Of a DNA stretch of 58,339 nt, positions 42,969-51,547 are shown in pieces. The stretch comes from Candidatus Eiseniibacteriota bacterium. GTDB taxonomy: Bacteria > Eisenbacteria > RBG-16-71-46 > CAIMUX01 > WJJG01. The translations under genes and the position numbers were made by a program. Under the pieces are notes generated by a model that saw only the letters and a list, made by a program, of their open reading frames with translations, made no database searches and was not told the DNA's origin. The first letter of the stretch is position 1; each line of letters begins with the position of its first letter. The stretch spans positions 1-58,339 of the forward strand of contig JAGMBO010000008.1 of assembly GCA_023129715.1 (NCBI GenBank). Direction: 5' to 3'.

Positions 42969-44249
42969 ATGAAAAACCAGAAGGTCATGAACCGTTGGCT
43001 GGTGGTCGTCGGGGCGATTCTGATCCAGCTCTCCCTCGGCGCGATTTATGCCTGGTCAGTCTTCACACCCGCGCTGACCGAAGCGGGGTGGAGCAAGGCC
43101 CAGACCCAGGATGTCTTCGCCGCCGGGCTCGCCTTCTTCGCGATCGTCATGGTCATCGCTGGGCGCCTGATGCCCAAGATCGGGCCGCGCCGCTTAGCGA
43201 TTGCGGGCGGGATCGTCCTCGGCATCGGCTATGTCGCCGCCGGCCTCACCGGCGGGACGAGCTACTGGCCGACGTTGCTCTTCATCGGTGTCGTCGGCGG
43301 TAGCGGTATCGGACTCGCCTACGTCGTCCCCATCGCGGTCGGCATGCGCTGGTTCCCCGACAAGAAGGGCATGATCACCGGGCTCGCCGTCGCCGGCTTC
43401 GGCTTCGGCGCGATGCTGTGGGTCAAGCTCGCCGGCACTTGGGGCGGATTGATCGCCTCACTGGGCCTCGGACCGGTTTTCCTGATCTACGGCGCCGTCT
43501 TCGCGATTGCGGTCCTCATCGGCGGGATCTGGATGGTCTTCCCGCCGGAGGGCTGGAAGCCCGCCGGCTGGGCACCTCCGGAACTCAAGGCCGGGGCCCC
43601 GGCCTCCAACGAGGCGGCCGGATTCGGCAGCGGAGAGATGCTGCGCACCCCGCAGTACTACATGATCCTCTTGACCTTCGCCTTCAGCGCCAGTGCGGGA
43701 CTGATGAGCATCGGACTGATGAAGCTCTTCCCGGGCGAGGCCCTGCAGGCCAATGGCCTCTCGCCGGCGGAGGCGAGCGCGGTCGCGGGCACCGCGATGG
43801 CGGTCTTCTTCTCGCTCGCCAATGGCATCGGGCGCATCGCCTGGGGCACGATCAGCGACCGGCTCGGGGCAAAGCGTTCGATCATCATCATGGCCGCAAC
43901 GCAAGGGGTCTTCGTCATCGCCTTCCAGGAGATGGCCGGCACGACGGGACTGCTCTACCTCGGGGCGGCGCTGATCGGCTTCAACTTCGGCGGCAACTTC
44001 GCTCTCTTCCCGGTGATCACCGCGAGCACCTTCGGCACGAAATTCATCGGCCAAAACTATGGATGGGTTTTCCTGGCCTATGGCATCGGCGGTATCTTCG
44101 GACCGAAGCTCGGCGGCGAGTTGGGGGATATGGGGAACTTCCCGCTGGCGTTCACGATCTGCGGAGCGGCGTGTCTGTTGGCCGCAGTGATCGCCGCGAT
44201 GGTGCGTCCGCCGCAGAGGAGAAATGCGCAGGCGGTGCGGGCAACCTAG
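42969..44249 (+). CDS. OFA-family MFS transporter (oxalate/formate antiporter-like)
   Basis: A 426-residue inner-membrane protein with 12 predicted helices. The N-terminal motif 'SLGAIYAWSVFTPALTEAGWSKAQTQDVF' and the central 'RWFPDKKGMITGLAVAGFGFGA' are typical of the OFA family. Family members exchange oxalate, formate, lactate or other monocarboxylates. Lying next to acs, it may carry acetate or a related acid (inference). GAGGGGAG precedes the ATG. The loop after helix 6 carries an Ala/Pro-rich linker. Confidence 0.92.
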   Translation: MKNQKVMNRWLVVVGAILIQLSLGAIYAWSVFTPALTEAGWSKAQTQDVFAAGLAFFAIVMVIAGRLMPKIGPRRLAIAGGIVLGIGYVAAGLTGGTSYWPTLLFIGVVGGSGIGLAYVVPIAVGMRWFPDKKGMITGLAVAGFGFGAMLWVKLAGTWGGLIASLGLGPVFLIYGAVFAIAVLIGGIWMVFPPEGWKPAGWAPPELKAGAPASNEAAGFGSGEMLRTPQYYMILLTFAFSASAGLMSIGLMKLFPGEALQANGLSPAEASAVAGTAMAVFFSLANGIGRIAWGTISDRLGAKRSIIIMAATQGVFVIAFQEMAGTTGLLYLGAALIGFNFGGNFALFPVITASTFGTKFIGQNYGWVFLAYGIGGIFGPKLGGELGDMGNFPLAFTICGAACLLAAVIAAMVRPPQRRNAQAVRAT

Positions 44250-44507
44250 CGTCCTCTCCCCATGCCCACCCGGGCGAAGGCGGCCAGCGGGATGGGAGCG
44301 TGCGCGCCGATCGCCCCTTCCGGCCCGCGTGTTCCCCCCGCTTGCGGAAGAGGGCGCACGCGGTCTGGACGGCGGCGATGCCTGACTCCGCTGATAGACA
44401 TCTCTCCCTCCAATTGATAGCGTATCCCCATCAGCGGTGATTCAGCCGAGTGTCTTTCCCTGCTCCATGTTCCGCTGCGCAAGCCGGGTGCCAAGGTTGG
44501 GGGGACG

Positions 44508-46655
44508 ATGAATCCACGTGTCAATGACCTGCAGTACTTCTTGAGTCCGCGATCGATCGCCATTATCGGAGCATCCGAGAATCTCAACAGTATCAGCGGC
44601 AAGCCGCTGCGCTTTCTAAAAGAGCACGGCTATCGCGGACGCATTTTTCCGGTGAACCCGAAGTACGAGGAGCTGGCAGGATTCACTTGCTACCCGAGCA
44701 TCCTCGACGTACCCGAGCCAGTCGACCTCGTGTTGCTCGCGGTCAACTACAAGCTGATCCTCCCCATTCTGAAGCAATGCGCCGAGAAGGGGTGCCGGTT
44801 CGCGACCGTCTTCGGATCGGGATTCGCCGAATCGGGTGGGGAAGGCCGCAAGCTGCAGGACCAGATGGCCCAACTCGCCAGGGAGACGGGCATGGCCATC
44901 TGCGGCCCCAACTGCCAGGGCTCGGTCAGCTTGAAGGATGCCGCGATTGGGGGCTTCAGCGCGGCCCTGGAGATCCGCCCCCTGCGGGTGGGACCCATCG
45001 GCTACGTGACCCAGAGCGGCGCACTGGGGTACTCGATCTTCAATCTGGCCCAGGAAGCCGGCATCGGCTTCACCTACATCGCCAGCACGGGCAATGAAGT
45101 GGATCTCCACACGCTCGACTTCATGGAGTTCATGCTCGAGGATCCCGACACCCGGATGCTGATCAGCTACATGGAAGGCATCAAGGATGGCAAGCAGTTT
45201 GCCCGCCTGGCCGACCGGGCGTGCGCGTTGGGCAAGCCGATCGTCGTCCTCAAGGCCGGCCGCTCCGAAGTCGGCCAGAAGGCTGCCTCTTCGCACACCG
45301 CTTCACTGACCGGTTCCGACGAGGTCTGTGACGCCTTCTTCCGGCAGAAGGGGATCATCCGGGCCAATGACATCGAGGACATGATCGACATCGCGGCCCT
45401 CATGCAGAGCATCCCCGCGCTCCCGGAGGGCACCGGGCTGGGCATCATCACGACCTCGGGCGGCGGAGGCATCCTGGCCGCCGACGCGGCGATCGAGCTC
45501 GGACTCGACGTGCCCGAGTTGGCCTCGGGGACGACCCAGGCCATCGAGCAGGTCATCCCGGCCTACGGCTCGGCCGTGAATCCGGTGGACGTCACCGCGC
45601 AGGTGATCAATGAGGCCGAGGACTTCGTGAAGGTGCTTGAGGCGATGGTCGCCGATCCCCACATTCACGCCCTGGTCATCGTCGTGACCATGATCACGGG
45701 CGCCTCGGGACATCAGATGGCGACCGACATTGTCGAGGCGTCCCGGCGAACCAAGAAGCCGATGACCGTGGCCTGGACGGCGGGGGACCGCCTGATGGGT
45801 GAGAATCTGAAGGTCCTGATCGACGGCGGGGTCCAGCTCTACCGGTCGCCGGTCCGGGCTGTCCAAGCAATGGGGTCCCTAATGAGGTACGGGGCTTATC
45901 GCAGCGCGTGCCTGGCGCAGACTTCGCGTGCGGCGACGGATGCCCCGACCTTGCCGGAAGCCGAGGCGCAGGCGCGGACTCTGTTGGCTGGGGCTCCAAG
46001 GTCGCTGACCGAACACCAGGGCAAGCAGCTCCTGGCCCACTACGGGATCCCGGTCACGCGCGAGGAGGTCGCGGTCTCCGAGGAAGAAGCCGTTACGATT
46101 GGGGGGCAGATCGGCTATCCGCTGGCCCTGAAGATCGACTCCCCAGACATCCTTCACAAGACCGAGGCGGGCGGCTTGAAGCTGAACATCTCGGATCGCG
46201 ACCAGCTTATCGCGGCTTTTCACGAGGTCCTCACCAACGCCCGGCGCCACGCTCCCGAGGCGCGGATCAACGGGGTCCTGATCCAGGAGATGGTCACGGG
46301 CGGCACGGAGGTCATCGTGGGGCTGAATGCCGACCCGCAGTTCGGCCCCACGGTCATGTTCGGCCTCGGCGGGATCTTCGTCGAGATCCTCAAGGATGTC
46401 GCCCTCAGGGTGGCGCCGCTGTCCCGGGAGAGCGCCCTGGAGATGATTCGCGAGATCAAGGGCTTCAAGGTCCTCGCCGGAGCCCGCGGCCGTCAGCGTG
46501 CCGACATCGACGCGCTCGCCGCGGTCCTGGTGCAGGTCAGCCGCCTGGGGCTCGATCTCGAGGATCAGATTGCCGAGCTGGACATCAACCCCTTGCTCGT
46601 CCTTCCCGCGGGCAAGGGAGTCCGCGTCGCCGACGCGCTGGTGATCAGGAAGTAG
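44508..46655 (+). CDS. Acyl-CoA synthetase, ADP-forming (fused alpha-beta; acetate-CoA ligase-like)
   Basis: 715 residues. CoA-binding, succinyl-CoA-ligase-like domains ('SIAIIGASENLNSISGKPLRFL', 'GPNCQGSV', 'QSGALGYS') are followed by the ligase domain with the phospho-His region 'SSHTASLTGSDEV'. A C-terminal ATP-grasp domain ('LTEHQGKQLLAHYGIPVTREE', 'PLALKIDSPDILHKTEAGGLKLNI', 'AELDINPLLVL') closes the chain. Such fused enzymes convert acyl-CoA, ADP and phosphate to acid and ATP reversibly; acetyl-, propionyl- and other acyl-CoAs occur in the family, so the substrate is open. It lies immediately upstream of the kor operon and is separated by about 500 bases. Confidence 0.9.
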   Translation: MNPRVNDLQYFLSPRSIAIIGASENLNSISGKPLRFLKEHGYRGRIFPVNPKYEELAGFTCYPSILDVPEPVDLVLLAVNYKLILPILKQCAEKGCRFATVFGSGFAESGGEGRKLQDQMAQLARETGMAICGPNCQGSVSLKDAAIGGFSAALEIRPLRVGPIGYVTQSGALGYSIFNLAQEAGIGFTYIASTGNEVDLHTLDFMEFMLEDPDTRMLISYMEGIKDGKQFARLADRACALGKPIVVLKAGRSEVGQKAASSHTASLTGSDEVCDAFFRQKGIIRANDIEDMIDIAALMQSIPALPEGTGLGIITTSGGGGILAADAAIELGLDVPELASGTTQAIEQVIPAYGSAVNPVDVTAQVINEAEDFVKVLEAMVADPHIHALVIVVTMITGASGHQMATDIVEASRRTKKPMTVAWTAGDRLMGENLKVLIDGGVQLYRSPVRAVQAMGSLMRYGAYRSACLAQTSRAATDAPTLPEAEAQARTLLAGAPRSLTEHQGKQLLAHYGIPVTREEVAVSEEEAVTIGGQIGYPLALKIDSPDILHKTEAGGLKLNISDRDQLIAAFHEVLTNARRHAPEARINGVLIQEMVTGGTEVIVGLNADPQFGPTVMFGLGGIFVEILKDVALRVAPLSRESALEMIREIKGFKVLAGARGRQRADIDALAAVLVQVSRLGLDLEDQIAELDINPLLVLPAGKGVRVADALVIRK

Positions 46656-46733
46656 GCAGGCGCCCCGGCCGCAGCCTGGACGAGACCCCGAACAGGTGCT
46701 TGACCGAACGCAGCGAGCCGGAGATGAGACTGC

Positions 46734-46762
46734 TTGACAACCGATACGCAACTGATCAGAAT
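46734..46762 (+). promoter_or_regulatory. Strong promoter candidate for the kor-idh-acn-acl operon
   Basis: Perfect TTGACA (46734-46739), 17-base spacer, CAGAAT (46757-46762; 4 of 6). It is the best match in the gap before the long operon. Confidence 0.6.
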
Positions 46763-46768
46763 GCAGCG

Positions 46769-47161
46769 CATGAGAGGTCCTTATGTGTCTGTTGCCCGCA
46801 GTTGTAGCCTCCCTCGCGGCATCCGAGTGCGATCCAAGAGCGACCTTCCCGGCGGGCACCTGAGGACGCGCACGTACTGGCGAACATAGGGTGAGCGACG
46901 CATCCCCCCGGGTGCAGATCTCGCTTGTTGCGGGGGCCTGTCCTCCCCGTGGCCGTAGAGAAGACTAGCCAGCCAAGCGTCAGCGGCCACCTGCGGGACA
47001 GGCCTTCACGCGGGCGATGCCTGCGGGGACACGCTGTTTACCTCCCCGACCAACGTCTCATCCAAGACGTGGCTGCAGCGGAGCTGCCAGCCCATGAGCT
47101 GTGAGCCATGCCTCATCACCCTTCACGGGGCGGGGCGGCTCCCAGCAAGCGGGGCCGACGC
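46769..47161 (+). promoter_or_regulatory. Long leader with complementary segments
   Basis: About 390 bases separate the promoter from the korA start. GGCCTGTCC (46935-46943) can pair with GGACAGGCC (46996-47004) and neighbouring GC blocks offer more pairing. No known riboswitch core is recognised. A regulated leader is possible but unproven. Confidence 0.35.
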
Positions 47162-48289
47162 ATGGGACGCGTGTTCATCGAGGGCAACGAAGCCATTGCC
47201 CGGGGCGCGATGCGGGCGGGATGCAGCTTCTTCGCCAGTTACCCGATCACTCCAGCCTCGTCGATCCTGCGCTACATGCTCCAGATGATCCCTGAAGCCG
47301 GGGGCACGGTCCTGCAGGCGGAGGACGAAATCGCCTCGATGGGCTTCTGTATCGGCGCGTCGATGGCCGGGCGCAGAGTCCTCACCTCCACGAGTGGCCC
47401 GGGCCTAAGCCTCTACAGCGAGAACATCGGCCTCGCGATCACGGGCGAGACCCCGATGGTCATCGTCGACATTCAGCGCCAAGGTCCGGCGACCGGCTCG
47501 GCGACCAAGGGCGCCGAGGGGGATATCCAGTTTGCGCGCTGGGGGACCTCGGGAGGCCTGCCGATCATCGCGCTGAGCCCGGCGACGATCAGCGAGGCCT
47601 ACGAGTTGACCTATCGCGCCTTCAATTTCGCCGAGCAGTACCGCACGCCCGTGTTGCTCCTGGCCAACAAGGAGCTCGGCGTGACGATGGAGACGTTCGA
47701 CGAAGAGGCGGTCGACCTCCCTCCGCTGGTCGAGCGCCGGCGCGTCGCCCCGGATGCCCCCGAGTACCTCCCGCATCTCTTCAGCTCCCCCGAGGAGGTC
47801 CCCGCCATCTCGGATTTCGGCGGCCCCCACATCGCGCGCTTTACGACGTCCACCCATGACCCAACTGCCTATCTGACCACGAATCCGGCGGCAATCCAGG
47901 AGATGATCGACCATTATGCGGCGAAGATCGACCACGCCGCCGATGACCTCGCGCTCGTGCGCGAGGATCTCCAGGAGGGCGCCGATACGCTGATCGTCAG
48001 CTACGGCGTCACCTCGCGGTCGGCCGCCGCCGCCGTCACCGAAGCCCGTTCCCGCGGCAAGCGGATCTCCTCTCTGGTCCTCCAGACTCTGTGGCCCGTT
48101 CCGCAGGCGGCGATCCGCAAGGCGATGTCCGGCGTCCGCAAGATCGTCGTGCCCGAGATGAACATGGGGCAGTACCGCATCGAAATCGAGCGTCTGGCGC
48201 CCCCCGACGTAGAGGTGGTGGGCGTCATGAAGATGAACACGCTCTTGGTCTCGCCTCGGGAGATCCTGGAAAAGGGGAATCTGCTGTGA
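47162..48289 (+). CDS. korA: 2-oxoacid:ferredoxin oxidoreductase alpha subunit (2-oxoglutarate-type)
   Basis: 375 residues. The pyrimidine-binding domain shows 'YPITPASS' and 'QAEDEIASMGFCIGASMAGRRVLTSTSGPGLSL', followed by 'QRQGPATGSATKGAEGD', characteristic of KorA/VorA-type alpha subunits. Domain II ('ADTLIVSYGVTSRSAAAAV...PVPQAAIRKAM') closes the chain. No gamma domain is fused at the N-terminus, unlike many KorA proteins; it is on the beta subunit here. Start 47162 fits the conserved beginning MGRVFIEGNEAIARG; a start at 47108 would add 18 non-conserved residues. The stop overlaps the next start (GTGA). With ferredoxin it would interconvert succinyl-CoA + CO2 and 2-oxoglutarate. Confidence 0.92.
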   Translation: MGRVFIEGNEAIARGAMRAGCSFFASYPITPASSILRYMLQMIPEAGGTVLQAEDEIASMGFCIGASMAGRRVLTSTSGPGLSLYSENIGLAITGETPMVIVDIQRQGPATGSATKGAEGDIQFARWGTSGGLPIIALSPATISEAYELTYRAFNFAEQYRTPVLLLANKELGVTMETFDEEAVDLPPLVERRRVAPDAPEYLPHLFSSPEEVPAISDFGGPHIARFTTSTHDPTAYLTTNPAAIQEMIDHYAAKIDHAADDLALVREDLQEGADTLIVSYGVTSRSAAAAVTEARSRGKRISSLVLQTLWPVPQAAIRKAMSGVRKIVVPEMNMGQYRIEIERLAPPDVEVVGVMKMNTLLVSPREILEKGNLL

Positions 48290-49638
48290 GCCACCGTGCT
48301 CTCGCCACCTACATGACCGACAAGGTCGGGCCGCTCCCCTTCTGTCCAGGCTGTGGACACACGGTGCTCATCAAGGCCCTGGACAAGGCGCTCGTCAAGC
48401 TGGCCCCCGACCCCAAACAGGTTGTGATCGTCACCGACATCGGCTGCATCGGTCTCGCCGACCGCCACTTCATCACGAATGCGTTCCATGGGCTGCACGG
48501 CCGGTCGATCACCTACGCCTGCGGTCTGAAGCTGGCGCGACCCGAGCTGAGCGTGATCACCCTGATGGGCGACGGCGCGTGCGGCATCGGCGGTACGCAT
48601 CTCTTGAATGTCGCCCGGCGGAACATCGGGATCACCCTCCTCGTGGCCAACAACCTCAACTACGGCATGACGGGGGGGCAGCACTCGGTGACCACGCCGA
48701 CCGGTGGGATGACCTCGACGACCCCCTGGGGGAACATCGAACGTCCGATGGACCTCTGTGGGACCGCCGTAGCGGCGGGCGCCGCCTGGGTCCACCGGGC
48801 GACTTCGTTCGACGGCAACCTCCCTGACATCTTGGCCACGGCGATCGGCCAGCCGGGGTTTGCGATGGTCGAGGTCTGGGAGTTGTGCACCGCACACTAC
48901 GTGCCGCGCAACAAGTTCGGCAAGAAGGACCTGATCGCGTTGCGCCAGAGCTTCGGTTTCGAACATGGCCCGCTCGTCGATCGGATGCGGCCCGAGTACA
49001 CCGAATGGCATCGCGAGGCGTTTGAGCGCGGCCGCGGCCAAGCGCCCCCGCCCCCGACGATCGAGACGTGCTATTCGAATCGCGTCAGCCGGAAGACAGG
49101 GATCGTGATTGCGGGGAGTGCCGGGCAGAAAATCCGCTCGACCGCCACTGCGTTTGCCAAGGCCGCGATGTACACCGGACTCAACGCGACGCAGAAGGAC
49201 GACTACCCGATTACTGTACTCACCGGCTTCTCGGTTTCAGAGCTGATTCTGAGTCCCGAGACGATCGAATACACCGCCATTGAGTCCCCGGACTATGTCA
49301 TCTTGCTGTCCGCGGATGGAGTCAAGAGGGTCCGCGCGAAGATCGGCCAGCTCGCCGCATCTTGTACGATCTACGCGGACGCAGCACTGGAATTGCCGGA
49401 GACGGAGGCGCGCGTCGTGCGCCTCCCGCTGGAGGCCGTCAGCAAGGTCACGACCGCCACCGCTGCACTGGCCGCCATGCTCACGCACACGGAACTCTTC
49501 CCGCATGAGGCGCTCGAGAAGGCCTTTCGGGTATTCAGGAGTCCGTCGATCGCAGAGCAGAATCTCAAGGCGATGGCCGAGGGGACTGCCTTGATCGACA
49601 TGACGAGACAGGCCGGTAGCACAGGGGGAGCAGAATGA
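48286..49638 (+). CDS. korB: 2-oxoacid:ferredoxin oxidoreductase, beta subunit fused to gamma domain
   Basis: 450 residues from the GTG at 48286. The beta part (1-~265) binds TPP and one 4Fe-4S cluster: 'FCPGCGH', 'DIGC' and 'ELCTAHYVPRNKF' supply four Cys, with 'GDGACGIGGTHLLNVARRN' and 'NNLNYGMTGGQHSVTTP' for TPP/Mg and substrate. The rest (about 265-450) is the gamma-type domain ('TGIVIAGSAGQKIRSTATAFAKAAMYTGLNATQKDDYPITV', 'SPDYVILLSADGVKRV'), usually a separate protein or fused to alpha. No ferredoxin-like delta subunit is found nearby. A GTGA overlap with korA implies coupled translation. Confidence 0.92.
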   Translation: MSHRALATYMTDKVGPLPFCPGCGHTVLIKALDKALVKLAPDPKQVVIVTDIGCIGLADRHFITNAFHGLHGRSITYACGLKLARPELSVITLMGDGACGIGGTHLLNVARRNIGITLLVANNLNYGMTGGQHSVTTPTGGMTSTTPWGNIERPMDLCGTAVAAGAAWVHRATSFDGNLPDILATAIGQPGFAMVEVWELCTAHYVPRNKFGKKDLIALRQSFGFEHGPLVDRMRPEYTEWHREAFERGRGQAPPPPTIETCYSNRVSRKTGIVIAGSAGQKIRSTATAFAKAAMYTGLNATQKDDYPITVLTGFSVSELILSPETIEYTAIESPDYVILLSADGVKRVRAKIGQLAASCTIYADAALELPETEARVVRLPLEAVSKVTTATAALAAMLTHTELFPHEALEKAFRVFRSPSIAEQNLKAMAEGTALIDMTRQAGSTGGAE

Positions 49639-50822
49639 GCAAGCCAACGGTCGTCACGATGCCTGGTGATGGGATCGGCAAGAATGTCCTGGAGGAGGCG
49701 CTGCGTGTTCTCGAAGCGCTCGGCTTCGATGCCAACTACGTGCATGCCGATGTGGGGTGGGAGTTCTGGGTCAACGAGGGGAATCCCCTCCCCCAGCGGA
49801 CCATCGACCTGCTGACCGAACATCGCCTCGGTCTATTCGGCGCGATCACTTCGAAACCGAAGGACCGCGCGGCGCAGGAACTCGCCCCCGAGCTGCAGGG
49901 CAAGGGGTACGTCTACTACAGCCCGATCGTCGGCATGCGGCAACACTTCAATCTTCAGCTCTGCATCCGCCCCTGCCGCACATTCCCCGGCAACCCGCTG
50001 AATTTCGTCCGCCGTTCAGCCGACGGCGGCATCGAGGAACCGCTGGTCGACGTGGTGATCTTCCGGCAGAATACGGAGGGGCTCTACGCGGGCGTCGAGT
50101 GGACCGACCCCCCGCCCGAGGTCCGGGCAGCTCTCGAGACGCATACGAAGATGGCGGCCTTCAAGGATGTCCCCTCTGCCGAGTTGGCGATCTCTTGTCG
50201 GATCTTCAGTCTGCCCGCCTGCCGTTACATCACCCAGAAGGCATTCGAGTACGCGGACAGGCATGGATACAAGTCGGTGACCGTGTGCGAGAAACCGAAT
50301 GTGATCCGCGAGACCTCCGGCATGCTGCGCAAGGCTGCCAAGGAGGTCGCTGCCAAGTACCCCCACATCCAACTCTGGTCGACGAACATCGACGCCCAGA
50401 TGATGTGGTTGACAAAGAACCCGGAGGACTACGGCGTGATCATCTCCGGAAACATGTTCGGGGATATTGTCTCCGACGGATTCGCCGGCTTGGTCGGCGG
50501 CCTCGGATCCGCCAACAGCGCCAACATCGGAGAGGACTGTGCGATCTTCGAGCCGACTCATGGCTCGGCGCCGAAATACGCCGACTACAAGGTCTCGATC
50601 GTCAATCCGATCGCGATGATCTTGAGCGCGTGCATGATGCTCGACTACCTTGATGAGACCGAGAAGGCCACGCGCCTCCGCACGGCGGTCGAGGCGGTGA
50701 TCAAGGAAGGCCGCGTGCGGTGCTATGACATGATGAAGCTCACCGGCAGCCCCGATGTGATCCAGCAGGGCGCCGCCAGCACGGAGCAGATGACGGACAC
50801 GATCATCGAGAAGCTGAAGTAG
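49635..50822 (+). CDS. icd: Isocitrate dehydrogenase (NADP-type residues)
   Basis: 395 residues of the isocitrate/isopropylmalate dehydrogenase family. Substrate motifs are '[20 protein letters not shown]' and '[14 protein letters not shown]', resembling E. coli IDH rather than LeuB. The Mg/acid motif is '[27 protein letters not shown]'. In the cofactor loop '[10 protein letters not shown]', Lys-Tyr match the NADP-specific Lys344-Tyr345 of E. coli, and a following Tyr ('CYDMMK') matches Tyr391, so NADP is inferred. It starts in the last codon of korB (ATGA overlap). In the reductive direction it would carboxylate 2-oxoglutarate; homoisocitrate dehydrogenase is a less likely alternative. Confidence 0.9.
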   Translation: MSKPTVVTMPGDGIGKNVLEEALRVLEALGFDANYVHADVGWEFWVNEGNPLPQRTIDLLTEHRLGLFGAITSKPKDRAAQELAPELQGKGYVYYSPIVGMRQHFNLQLCIRPCRTFPGNPLNFVRRSADGGIEEPLVDVVIFRQNTEGLYAGVEWTDPPPEVRAALETHTKMAAFKDVPSAELAISCRIFSLPACRYITQKAFEYADRHGYKSVTVCEKPNVIRETSGMLRKAAKEVAAKYPHIQLWSTNIDAQMMWLTKNPEDYGVIISGNMFGDIVSDGFAGLVGGLGSANSANIGEDCAIFEPTHGSAPKYADYKVSIVNPIAMILSACMMLDYLDETEKATRLRTAVEAVIKEGRVRCYDMMKLTGSPDVIQQGAASTEQMTDTIIEKLK

Positions 50823-50962
50823 GTCGTATCTCCGGGCAGTAGGTTGAGGAGGGCCGCCGCCGGGCGGCAGACTGAGCAGGGCCGCCGCCGGCCCCTGCGG
50901 GGGAATCTGCAGCGTACACCGAGGGGCGGCCGCTCGCGGAACGCGGCCCTAGGAGTGATGAG

Positions 50963-51538
50963 ATGATCACGAAAGACGATGTCCAGAAGCTCTTCTCCGC
51001 GCAGCTCTCAAAGATCGGCGATGCGAAACTGCGCGAGCAGGTGGTCGGGGTGTGGGTCACCGCCTGCCGGCAAGGGGGCTGGGAGACGGTGGCGCAACTC
51101 CAGGCGATGCCCTTCACCCTGCTGACCGAAACCAAGGGCGTCAACTTCATCGAGCACACGATTGCGGTTACCGAGGGGGCCGAGGCGCTCGGCCGAGTTC
51201 AGCTGGCTGCCTATCGGAGTGTCCCCTACGAGATCGACATGGACCGGCTGATCGCGGGGGGGTTGCTGCACGACGTGGGGAAGCTGCTCGAGATCGAACC
51301 CGACGGGGCCGGCGGCTGGCGCAAGAGCCGCAGTGGCATGTGCGCCCGCCATCCGATCTCGGGCGCCATCCTGGTCGGGGCAGCCGGTCTGCCCGACGAA
51401 GTCGTCAATACGGTCGCCTGTCATGCCAAGGAGGGGGATGGTCGCCCGCAGGTCATCGAGACGGTCCTCATCCATCAGGCTGATTTCGCGACCTTCAACC
51501 CCCTCGTCATGCTGCAAAAGGGACAGCTGATTCAATAG
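50963..51538 (+). CDS. HD-domain phosphohydrolase
   Basis: 191 residues. Metal ligands of the HD superfamily are visible: His in 'NFIEHTIAVTEGAEAL', His-Asp in 'LLHDVGKLLEIE', His in 'HPISGAILV' and 'ACHAKEGDG', and Asp in 'IHQADFATFNPLV'. HDIG-type proteins hydrolyse nucleotides or other phosphorylated compounds; substrate unknown. It lies between idh and the fused aconitase-family gene, 9 bases from the latter's start, so it is very likely co-expressed with the C6-acid pathway, perhaps as a metabolite repair or regulatory enzyme (inference). Confidence 0.9.
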   Translation: MITKDDVQKLFSAQLSKIGDAKLREQVVGVWVTACRQGGWETVAQLQAMPFTLLTETKGVNFIEHTIAVTEGAEALGRVQLAAYRSVPYEIDMDRLIAGGLLHDVGKLLEIEPDGAGGWRKSRSGMCARHPISGAILVGAAGLPDEVVNTVACHAKEGDGRPQVIETVLIHQADFATFNPLVMLQKGQLIQ

Positions 51539-51547
51539 GAGCACGCC

